Assembly (NCBI GenBank): GCA_034509925.1
Contig: CM067527.1
Location: forward strand, 11,183,501 to 11,247,500
From: Hirudinaria manillensis
Lineage: Eukaryota > Annelida > Clitellata > Hirudinida > Hirudinidae
DNA length: 64,000 nt
Reading direction: 5' to 3'
The number at the start of each line of letters is the position of its first letter. The first letter of the stretch is position 1. Under the pieces are notes generated by a model that had not been told where the DNA came from, ran no database searches, and saw only the letters and a list, made by a program, of their open reading frames with translations. Of this stretch, positions 42,401 to 53,454 are shown in pieces. The position numbers and the translations under genes are program-made.

Positions 42401-45400
42401 GATAGTAAAGAATAACGAGTGTTTCAAGTTATTATTATTATTATTATAATTTAATTAGTTATTATTATGCATATTTAAGACTAGTTGATTCTGTGGTTAT
42501 TAAATCAAAATATTTTTTAAAAATCTAATTTATAGATTAAATTAAAACAACTTCTGAAAATCCAAGACTCACATCCTGCTCCTCTGCCCTTTCCTTGTAG
42601 ACCTTCTGAATGGCATTCCAGAGGTTATCAAGTACTCTCTTCCCAAACTCTTCCAGATCCACCACCCTGGCCTTTCCTTCCCCGTCGATGCCTCCCCATT
42701 GACAAGGATAACTTGTTCGCGGAGAAGTCACGGTTGAATAGATTCATAATTCACAATAATAATTTTATTTTATTAAATTTATTTATTTTATTAATTATTA
42801 TATTATTTATTTTATTAAATTTATTTATCCTCAGTATCAGTCATATGATGATAAATAAAATTGTGTTCCTAATTTAAATACTGCTAATAATAATAACAAC
42901 AATAATACCAGATAGTAATAATAATAATAATATTAACAACAACAATAATAATAATAATAACAATAATAATAATAATAATAGATAAAGATGTGTTCCTAAT
43001 TTAAGTAATGAACGTTTGGTAAAGTACTTAATGAAGGTGAGAATGAAAGATTAAATCAAGGAGGACAAAAAAAAATTGATGTCTTTTCAGACAAAGGAAG
43101 CTCACTTGTCAAAAACTTCTGCACCTGAGTTCACAACGAATCTCTTGAGGGACTTCAATTTCTGCTCTTTTTGATCGACTACCAAGTGTTTCTGCTTCTC
43201 TGGCACGTCCCTGAATTAATTCATTCGTGGGGTAATTAAATTCATTTTAATATATAAGGAATAAAATTAAAATTAATTAAATTCATTGTAACATATATGA
43301 AAAATAAAAATTAATTATATTCATTTTAATATATAAAGAATAAAATTAAAATTAATTAAATTTAGTCTTATATAATGCAAATAAAAATAAAAGTCTAGAA
43401 CTTGATCTGAATTTTGAATTATATTTTTTACAATTTAACACGTTATAAATTTATGGTCTTTTTTTTTCAACTTGATGTTCATCGTTTGAGAAAGAATTTT
43501 AAAATTATTAACAAGAACCCTTATCTCAGCAACAACAACACAACATTAACAACAACAACCCACCTCAGCAACAACAACAACAACAACAACCCACTTCAAA
43601 AACTGAGGATCCCTAAAGTAGAAGAACGCTCGGCTCTTGACGTCCAGAGACCTGAAGCACTGATGGAACTCGAGTTCGGTCACGGAGGCTCCCTTCGGGT
43701 GCTTCTCGACCCACTCGAGACCGGGGTACGAGGACAGCCCCCCGTAGTCCTCGGGGCACCAGCCGTACCTCTCCCCCAGCATGCCGACGAAGAACTGGCA
43801 CTTTGCGACCTCGGAAAGGCAGAGGTGGATGGTCCTGAAAAGAGTGAGGAAAAGTGTTCCAGGAAAAACTAAAAGATACGATCAATGTGCCGTTGTTGTT
43901 ATTGTTATTGTTGTTGTTCTGATTGTAAAGAGTATCATGACCATCGGCAAGTCATATCATATGGCAGTATTAGAAACAATATTTCTTAAATATTTCATAA
44001 TTATAACCGAAACCCCAGTAGACATCTGTCAACTCAACTCCTAACAAATTATTAATTAACAAAATTATTAATAATAATAATTAACAAATTATTAAACAAA
44101 AATAATTAAATTATTGTTAAATCAAACAAAAACTGACTCGTTGTTCTGAGACTGTTCCTCCTTGAGACCCCAGCGAAGGTCGACCTCAAAGATGTCAACA
44201 AACAGTGACCTCGCCCTGGTCCTCAGCTCCTGGAAGATGTACTTGACCAGGAGGTCCCTCTCGCTGAACATGTCGAGGAATGTCGAGGAGATGAAGATTC
44301 GACAACTGGTCCACCTGGAAATGATTGGCTGCATGTTTAGGACGAGTGGAATGACATTGGGATGATTAGGGATCCATCACGACGATGGTGTTACGGTTAT
44401 AATACATTATTACCGGCAACTTGGAGCTCAAAGATGTTGGAATAGATTGATCAGTGGCAATATTTGTTTGTTTTTAATGGATCTCTTTATATTAAACTTA
44501 AATAATATAATTATTTATGATAATATTTAATTTTACATTCATCACCGACTCCATCTTAGATGAAATCTTGGAACCAATCGCATGATCAATCAAAATGAAC
44601 ATCGTACAATCAACCAACTGAGCGACCAACTTCGGCAACTTCCCGATAATCTCGTGATAAAGTTATGATAAACATTTAGTTTTGCAATCATCGCCAACTC
44701 CATCTTGGATTGAAATCTTGAATCAATCACACGAATTCAATCAAAGCGAATTGGCGTTCAATCAACGCTTGCAACCAACTTCGGTGCCCTTGCACTCTCG
44801 TCCTCCAAGGGCAGGGGAATGTCGGGAACGATGCCAGGGTTCACGAAGTGCTTCGGATTTTCGAGATTGTAAAGTCGATCGATGTTCTCGACGAAGATCA
44901 GTTGACTCTTGTCGCTCTCCTCTGCTATGTACCTGATGATGATGATGATAGTGATGATGGTAGTGGTGGTGGTGGTGGTAATTGTGGCTGTGATGATGAT
45001 GATCATGATCATGATGATGAGGATGACAGCAATAGTGGTGATGTCAAGGACTTTCACATTAACAATGACTATAAAATACAATCAATAATCGTATTAGCTG
45101 TTAATGTTTATAATAATAATAATAAAGCAACAACAATAATAATAGTAATTATTATTATTATTATTATTATTTTAATCCAACCTCAGAACTTGTTCAGTGA
45201 ATCCAAAGAGTCTGATGAACCCAAGACTCGAGTCCTTGCGACTGCAAATCAAATTAAATGAGGTCAAGTCAAGGTCAGGGGTTAAAGCTCAAGAGTCACT
45301 CACCCTGCGTCCGCCTTGGGGGAGGATGGGTCGACTTGGTAGGCCAGGACGTCGCGGTTGACTGATCGCTTGAACTCGTTCAACTTGGGTGAAAGGGCTT

Positions 45401-48400
45401 CAACCAGTTTGTCATCCTCGCCTCCCATGACAATCCATCTGTCAATCTGGAAGTGGTGATGATGATGAAGATGATGATGATGATGACAACGACGACGACG
45501 ACGACGATAAGGATAGTGATAGATTATCATCATCATCAGACAACCTTCTCCTTGTTGTGTATGAGTTTATTGATGAAGTCGCCAACATAGGAAAACTTGT
45601 GGGAACCCTCCCAGTTCAAGATCTGAAGAATGCAATTTTTAATTTTACAACATTTACAATATTGTATTTCCATAATTAATTTAAATTAGTTTAAATTAAA
45701 CTAATTTTTGCTCAAAAAAAAAACATGATAGGAGTCATTTTCTGGACCGGAATTGACAGGAGTTGTCATATATAGTTTCAACTACAACCAACATCATCCA
45801 GATGCATTTATGGAGGCAAAAATATGATTAAAGAGGCAAATTGGACAGTCCATATTAAAAAAAAATAAAATAATAAAATATAATTTAAAATGTTAATAAT
45901 AATAATAATCATATTAACTAAATACAGTAGAACCCCTTTAATCACAGACCAGCCACTATTTAAACAGCACAACTCCACCCAGCACGATCCAAGTGCCGTA
46001 CAAACAATCCCAAACGGAACTCACTCCTTCCAATTCGAGGACGCGTTTTGTATTTTCAAGGATTGAACTCTTGTGGTCAACGGAGACCTCCTCGAAGGAA
46101 TTCGATCCACAAACGAGCAGACGACTTTCCTCGCACGAGTGCTTGCACATCATGCTCAGCAGCACTGACATCTCACCGACCTGAGAGGGAGGAGTTATGC
46201 TAATGATTTGTTAATTATTATGCTAATGATATGCTAATTGTTTTTATTAATTAATTAATTAATTAATTAATTAATTAGCTGGTTTATTATTACTTACTTG
46301 TCTTTTTAAAGAATTTAGTCTCAAAATTTATTTAACTGAGATAATATTAAAACTACAGTTTGTAAATAAAATTAAAATAAATAAAAAATACACTCAAATT
46401 ATTCATACATTATAAATTATTACATAATATATAATTATACAATATAAATTTAATAATAATTTATAAATATAAACTATAATTTATAAATATAAACTATAAT
46501 TTAATTATAATTTATAAATATAAACTATAATTTAATTATAATTATTCCTCACGGATCTGTTGCCTCCAAGTCCTCGAGCAGACGTGCAATTCTTTGCATT
46601 GTTGACGGAGTTGCTGACATCACAGAAGATGAGAGTCCGACCTGACAACAACAACAACAACGACGACGATGATGATGATGATGATGATGATGTTCCAATA
46701 AGTGGCACGTTAACCGATTTAATATTTAATTATTTAATAATTTACTTAATATTATATATATTTAATAAATTATTTAATAAATGTTTAGTTGTTAGCATAA
46801 ATAAGTGACTGTAAAGTATATTTAATTATGTTATTTATTTAATTATGGTAGCTATAATATACTTAGAGAGACAGAAGTAAATAAATAATAATAACAGTCG
46901 TCCAAAACATTTGCAAAACCTGGTATTGGTGGAACATTGTACGTGGTGGCAATCTTCACCGCCTTATCCAGGGCAGTCCTGTATCTTGACAGGAGGGGTT
47001 TCAGATTCCTGGAAAGAATGATGGATGGATGGATGGATGGATGGATGGTTCAGCACAGAATGGGTATTACTTGACCAAAGCTGTCTTCTTAGGATGCTTA
47101 TATTTCTTGACCACTTGCACCCTTTTCCTCTTTGCTTGGTTGAGCTTGGTCCTGCTTTGATCTGGATCTAAATTTGTCAAGTAAAAGACTATATTAAATA
47201 AATAAATAAATGAATAAATGAATAAATAAATAATTAATTATTGAATGACAATGAACAAACAGCTTGTATACATGAATCGAGAAATATATATACCCTTCTA
47301 TTGACCTTTTGTTGACCTAATTACTCACCTTTATCAAGGTCATCCAGGACTGAATAGGCTGAGAAGAACCTGAAAGGAAATTGCTTGCTGTTGATGACTG
47401 AATTCTGAAAAGAATGGAGATGGAATTTATCAACAATTCAGAGATAAAACATGTGATCATCATCAGCATCATCGCCATCATCATTATCATTGTCTACATT
47501 ATCAACAATTGCCAACTACATCACCTTAAACAACTGCAAGCCTTTGGACTCACTTAAATCAATTTATAAGGCATTTGATAAAAAAAAATACCATCATAAC
47601 ATCATGCCAGTATCATAAGCGTCATCATCATCATCATCATCATCATCACACTCATCATGATAACCTCATTGGTCAGCTTCCCTAGAACCAGTTCATGGTG
47701 CTTGTCAGAGACTCTGGCCAAGATTAAGTTCCTCAAGTTTCTCAACATGGCCATGAAAGGCAACTTCTTGTGATCTTTAGTAGATGGTTAAGTAATTGGT
47801 TAACTTAGTTAACTTTATTGTTACATGTTAAGCTAATAACAAATGCAAACAGGATATCCTCTATCATCTGTTTAATTATTAATGACAAGGTATTAGGTCT
47901 TTATGTTCTTATTTGGACCACAATCAATATGTACAGAATCAATATTGTTACCTTTATTATCATCATCACAGCCATCTTCACTACCATGCCAGCCAATTAC
48001 TTATTCACCAATTTAATATCTTTCATCATCATTTCAATGCTCAGATATTCATATTAAAAACAAAAAAATCAGAGCAGGCAAAAACTGATGATGACTAGAA
48101 TGGCAATGAATGTCATCTTTAACGTCGTCACATCATCCCCCGCATCGCCGCACCGATCCCACGTCCTTTCACAGCTTCAGCTCTGCCCTTCCAAAAGACA
48201 CGCACATACAAACATCGAACAAACAAACCCAGAAGTTCTTCCCAGACTTGTGCTTTGTTGCCCTTCAAAGACACCTGCGTCTCCCAAGTCTCGGGCGTCG
48301 GCAGTTTCATCCTTTTCCCCGCCTTCTCCTCCTCGAAGAGTCCCGGGAGCCGGGACCGGAAGAAAGCCTCCATGGTTTCCGGGTACCTGAGGGAAGGAGT

Positions 48401-51400
48401 GGGAGATGTGCAGCTTTTGTTGTCATTATCATCAATATGTGAAACGCAATCATTCTTTGCCACAGCATTTACCAGCAATTATCATGTTAATTGTTTGTGG
48501 TGTACCATCAGCAACCGTGTTGTCATCATCATCATCATCATCATCATCTGCATCACCATCTTACTGTTTTTTGCACAATCTCTGTAGCCTACTGTCACCA
48601 TCCGTGTCATCATCATCATCATAATCATAGCATCATCGTCGTCGTCGTCACCACCAGCCTTGATTTTATATCTCACTTCTTTCCAATGAGTTCCATGATG
48701 CTGTCCACAGGTTCACTGATGTGCAGTTTCCTCACCAACTGCTTCAAAGTGAAACGAGGTGATTGGTCGACTGCCACCTCCTTTTCTTCTTTCTTTCGTT
48801 CATAGTCCGTCTTCTTCTGATCGGTCTTCTGGTTCTTCTGGTGTGTTTGTTTTTTATTTTAATTATTTTTTTAGTTTTTTATTAAATATCATTATTCATT
48901 TTAATCAATTTAGAATCTTTCTTATCACTCTTTTATGGATTTTATGCTTATATATTCATAAAATATTCATATGCAACTCTATAAAAGCAATATCTTGAAA
49001 ATTCATACAGAATATTAATAATATTAAATCAGTCAAACACCAACTCTAATAGGAACCAATAACAAATTAACAAATGCTTGTCAATATAATTATAAATAAT
49101 TATACAATTCTTGACCTTACCATCCTATCCTAATATCACAACCCAAATCAAATAACCCTAACCCTAACCTTAACCCTAACCCTAACCCTAACCTCTTTAG
49201 GTTCCTTATCAGACTGAAACACTTCACTCCAATTTTTGTGGGACTTCCAAACATTCTTTGTTTCCTTCTTCTTCTGTTTTGCCAAGGGTGCCTCTGCTGC
49301 CACTGCAGTCTTGGCTTTCCTCTTGGCCCTTCGCTTTTGGTTCTTGGTCTTGTCCCTGTTATACTTTGCTATATAACAAAGAAACAGTTAATAAAACAGT
49401 TAAGATGGTATATAATTAGCTGACCAAATGACCCAATAACTGACTGATTGTCGTTACCTCATTACCAGTTTAGCTGATGATTGGCACGTCACCACAAACT
49501 ATCTTTAATTAAACAGACAACTTGCAATCACCAGTTGTTCAACCAAACTCGATGCAAAGTCATTTGGGTTATGAGCGATTGAATGAGATCAAGCAGTTGA
49601 ATGCGATCAAGCGATTGAATGTGGTCCAGCGATTGAACTCACCAAGCTGGTACTTGTCAAATTCTGGAAACTTCTTAGCCATCACCCTCCTCAGGGATGA
49701 GGGGAGAACCATTCTGCCCTCTTTGCATAGAGTCTTTGGGACGGAATGAAAAGCAAAATAAATTGAAATAACGATAATTTATGATCCATAAAGTTCAAAG
49801 TTCTTAGTTCATTAATTAACTCAAAGTGAAGTATTATATCAGCAAATGGAAAATAATTCATTAAAAGGTAAAAATAATTATAAAGTATTATTTTAAAGAA
49901 TAATTCTCATAATAATAATTTTCTTAAAACCTTAAAATTAATTCCCCTTTTACCAGCAACTGCCACACTGCTCTACTCTTGTTAACAGTCATTTAGTACT
50001 CACAACAACAACAAATAAATTTTCAAAATATTTGCAAATGCTTCTTCCATCCATCCACCCACCCATTCACCCCCCCCCCTAAAAAAAAAACCAATAGTAA
50101 GCACGCACCATTGCAAACTCCGCAATCTCGATCCAATCCGAGGGCAGTACAACAACGGCCGAGTAGTACTTGGGCAGGAAGTGCTTGCATCTGTCGTCCG
50201 TGGAGGCAAAGGCCACGAGGAAGTTGGAGGTTGACCTCACGTTCAAGTGCTTTCGTCCATATAAACTCAACTGCAAGTGATGACCACACTAACTAGTTAA
50301 CGATTAAAACGACTAGCAATAACTAAAGTGATGGATTTAACTAAAATTGGTTGACGTTATATAAATGACGTATTAAGAATCAAAGGGGGAGGTCCGACCT
50401 TAAGCACAAATTCAGGGTCGGTCTGCGAAAGTTCATCCAAGTGCGACAGGAAAACATCCCGAAACGGTAGGTCCTTCTTCCTAAAGTCCAGTGGCTCGAC
50501 CAAGGTGTGATTGAAGAGGCTGATGATTGACTTCTGTTGAATTTAAGAAAAGACCAAAGGTATTCAATGAAGAAGATTTATAAACTCTGCCTATGAAACA
50601 CAACCATAGAGAAGTTGAGGTTCATTGACATGGTTTTAATGCATCACATAAAAAGCATTCCATAAATCTTAAATAGCAACTGAGATTGAGCACAATTGCC
50701 AAAAAAATCCTGGTAAATAACTAGAAACAACCAAACCTAAATAAATAAAAATAGCAATCTAAAGAAACAGACCAATTTAATTACATTCATTCAAACTTGG
50801 CATAAATATGTTAAGGCATATGAAAATAATTAATATGAGTCATGCTATATCAAAAATACAGAAAACTGTTCTTATAAAAAAAAAACACCTTGCATTGAGA
50901 AACATCATCCACGTAATTACATAGAAGATTGCAGCCAAAATTGTACTCCCATTTTTCCTCTATCTCCATCTTCTCAAAGATGTTGTCATAACTGACTTCA
51001 GAATAAAATTTCTCTTTCAAAGTGTCTTCATTGTCTGCGACAGTTTTGCTCGTAAAAAAAGGCTCAGCTTTTCTGGTTGCAGGCCTATTCTGAGATTTCT
51101 CGACTCCTTTCGGTACCTTCGGATGCTTTGCAGTCACTGCAGCCTCGATATTTCTCGCCCTTTTGATTGGAGGAGCGCCTCTCTGGCTTAATCCTCCTCT
51201 CTTGCTAGCTGAGAAACTTGAGAAAGTTCCAAGGGTTTTGCCAGAATTGAGAAGTTCCATGTGCTTCTTGAGCAAATTGTCAGCAGTTGAGGACCTGAGT
51301 TGTGGCTGAACGGACACCGAAAGGCCAGTGGAGAGAACAGACGCACCTCTCAACACCGTGGACTGCAATCTGAGAGGGTCCATCTGAACTGGAAGTCTGG

Positions 51401-51422
51401 TTTTACACTCAAAACGACTCAT
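29183..51422 (-). CDS. TEP1: Telomerase-associated protein 1 (TEP1)
   Basis: TEP1 is the large RNA-binding WD40 protein shared by vault particles and telomerase complexes. About 53 short exons (some 60-540 nt) run from ATG 51422 to TGA 29183. Borders were set by eye and are approximate to a few codons. Domain order is that of the vertebrate protein: a Ser/Lys-rich N-terminus; a TROVE region (50.5-47 kb; SLYGRKHLNVRSTSNFLVAF, SPRFTLKQLVRKLHI, KLPFMAMLRNLRNL); a vWA-like segment (46.6-45.2 kb); DUF4062 (CRIFISSTFLDMFSERDLL); NACHT with P-loop GKPGSGKSA and Walker B IQIFVDGVDNF; and about 8 kb of WD40 exons. The C-terminus, VVCLEWVNVDGR, matches the family's end. Vertebrate TEP1 is about 2600 residues and the exon sum here is similar. 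Neither frame breaks nor missing motifs were seen. It is divergent from the CYLD-like gene. Confidence 0.95.
31325..31708. repeat. (TGAA)n array of about 345 bp in a TEP1 intron
   Basis: About 86 TGAA units with one phase-shifting loss near 31511, then TAAA and GAAA units. It fills the intron between the exons at 31860-31735 and 31194-31036. The Ile-His-Ser-Phe frames on the minus strand are repeat translations. Confidence 0.95.
33383..33407. repeat. Telomere-like TTAGGG tract in a TEP1 intron
   Basis: GTTAGGGTTAGAGTTAGGGT, three TTAGGG-type units with one variant, lies about 55 nt upstream (gene strand) of the WD40 exon 33330-33190. Confidence 0.7.
37376..37436. repeat. (AAT)n microsatellite in a TEP1 intron
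   Basis: About 20 AAT units next to the 37641-37472 exon. Confidence 0.85.
38555..38579. repeat. Telomere-like TTAGGG tract in a TEP1 intron
   Basis: GGTTAGGGTCAGGGGTTAGG: TTAGGG-type units with a variant unit, in the intron upstream of exon 38393-38279. Confidence 0.65.
40284..44318 (-). other. TEP1: TEP1 DUF4062 and NACHT region
   Basis: DUF4062 spans exons 44318-44137 and 43838-43606. The NACHT NTPase follows: exon 42307-42128 has the P-loop GKPGSGKSA (codons 42158-42132), exon 41424-41274 the Walker B strand IQIFVDGVDNF (41363-41331), and exon 41012-40828 the sensor-like STNENS. Both motifs are canonical, so ATP/GTP binding should be retained. Confidence 0.9.
45180..50533 (-). other. 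TEP1: TEP1 TROVE and vWA-like region
   Basis: Exons at about 50533-50399, 50274-50107, 49733-49641, 49371-49190, 48837-48674, 48389-48235, 47776-47663, 47406-47336, 47167-47071 and 47009-46920 cover TROVE, the HEAT-like ring that binds vault or telomerase RNA. A vWA/Rossmann part follows: 46643-46555 (GRTLIFCDVSNSV), 46181-46025, 45621-45542, 45448-45302 and 45244-45180. The highly conserved KLPFMAMLRNLRNL and KQFPFRFFSAY segments are intact. Confidence 0.85.
49153..49194. repeat. Telomere-like CCCTAA tract in a TEP1 intron
   Basis: Seven CCCTAA units, one with CCTTAA, end immediately before the 3' border of the TEP1 exon at 49371-49190. It is the longest interstitial telomeric tract in the window. 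The donor of this exon may lie inside the tract, since GTTAGG on the gene strand is a usable donor. Confidence 0.85.
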
Positions 51423-53454
51423 GGTTCCCACCTATTTGCTGACAAAGCAAGCGGGATAAACAAATTTCACCAAAACTGCAAATATATTATTACCAACAAC
51501 TGGCTTAGCATATCACGAAATCTCTTAAACAACGCACTAATACCAGAAGACCACAAGAGCTCGTTTGCAATGCGTTGTGCAAGAGTTTCTAAATATAGAT
51601 CTACCTGATTTTGGATGTCTGGAAATGTTAATTACTTTGAACTAGTTCATTTAACAGTAAATAAAATTTACTAGTAAAATATAATTGCTGACTTTAATTA
51701 TATATTAATTTTGGCTTGGAATTTTTATTTACCAGATTAGCGCCTATAAAGTCACAAAATGGAACGCGCCAATCAAATTCATTTTCTTTGTCAAATACAA
51801 AATTAATTAATTTTTTTAATAAATATTAACTTATAGGTGCATATTTATTGATCAAAATTATAATTCATGAATTTTAACTCCTATTTAGTCAAAGTGAAGC
51901 AATAGGCACCACATGTATTAAATGTATTAAACAAAAATAATATTTAAATATTTATTAAATATTACTTAAATATTTTCAACATGGATGAAAACATGATTTG
52001 GATTTTATAAAATGCTTTATGATGAATCATCACATGAATCATCGAGTTGCCTACAAACTTTCATAAATTATATATTTATTATAAAGTAACAAATTTATAA
52101 TGATAACAAAAAATTTTTTGATAACGTAAATTCACCGAAAGTATTAAGGCTCTGGGAAATCCCCGTAAAACAAAACACGTACCATCCGAGCACCCGTTTA
52201 AATCCTTAGGCCGCATTAGGTCCTGTGGTCTGTTTCACGCACACGACCAATGACTGTAAAACTTGCCTCTCCAAATATTTTTCCATTTATTTAAGAAATG
52301 TTGCCTCAAATATCAAAATAAATTACTCTTATGATTGCTTACATAGATTAACAGGTTAATGTGTTTGTTATGACGGAATATCTTAGAAATGAAAAACATT
52401 TTGTTAAGGCATCCTAAAATTGTTCCTAAAAATTGTGTTCCGTTAATATTGATACACATAGGACAGAAAAAGTGAACATAGAGAATAAAGCTCTTTGCTG
52501 TTATTGCCTCAATGGCAAATGGAGAATGTTTGGGAAGATTGGAATGAGGATAATTCATCGCTTTTTGTGCTCATTTGCTCATTATATTAATTTTAATAAT
52601 TCTAAATAATCGTTTTATATTAATTGGATTTGAAAAGTATGACTGTATATAAAGAACTAAGCTTTGGCTTCATTACTTATCAATTGGCCTACTTTCAAAT
52701 GACTGAGCATTTCATAGATTTGAAGTTGTTTGAGTTAAAAAACAACATAATTTTATTCCTTTGAACAGGTTTTTAAAATATCCACGGAAATTGTCTAAAT
52801 TGATATTATAGCTGATCACTTGCGATGATGCAACGTTTTTTGATTTTTAGTTGCTAGTGAATATTTTTAAGCTCTTCTCATGATTTATTTTGCTGTACAG
52901 CAGCTTAGAGTGGCTCATTCACTCAATGAAGTAATACATAGAGTATCTGCCCTATGTACCTGATCCAAAAATCCTAAACTAAAATCCTTCTCTTCGGATT
53001 ATGTATTATTCATTATTTTGAAGCAGACTTAATTTCATTGCGAGTTCCAGAACTTATCTCCTAGGTAAATTAAGTATATCTAGAAAGGTTAATACCTGAC
53101 AGAACATCCATCATTTTTGGCGTACATTACTCATTAAATACTTGCCATACCGCTTCGTTACTAAAATAGCCTTAAGCAGGAACTTAATCATCTGACCTGC
53201 TCAGTTTCACCTACTCACCATTGGTCTGATAACCTTGTTTTGAAGATAAAATTACGACATCTAGATATTTTTAAATTTCTTAGGTAGAATTTGATCAGTA
53301 CTTTAAAACTTATGAAGGATAAAGATACTCAACAAAGTCTAAAAGACTCGAAAATTTTTTGGGAAAGTCCGCCATTTATTATTAATCGTCAATGCTTGTA
53401 CCGGTCGTGCGGCCCTACGTTTGACGTAAAACAAAGCTATTCAAACCTCCAGAA
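51423..53454. other. Divergent intergenic region TEP1 / CYLD-like
   Basis: Two kb of AT-rich DNA between the start codons of two genes reading outwards. No TATA box in good position and no additional exon was recognised; the frames found (for example 52313-52558 minus) lack support. Shared promoter elements are possible but not visible to me. Confidence 0.55.

Noticed and set aside
49153..49194. True telomere or chromosome end
   Set aside because: Only seven units, inside a gene with coding sequence on both sides.
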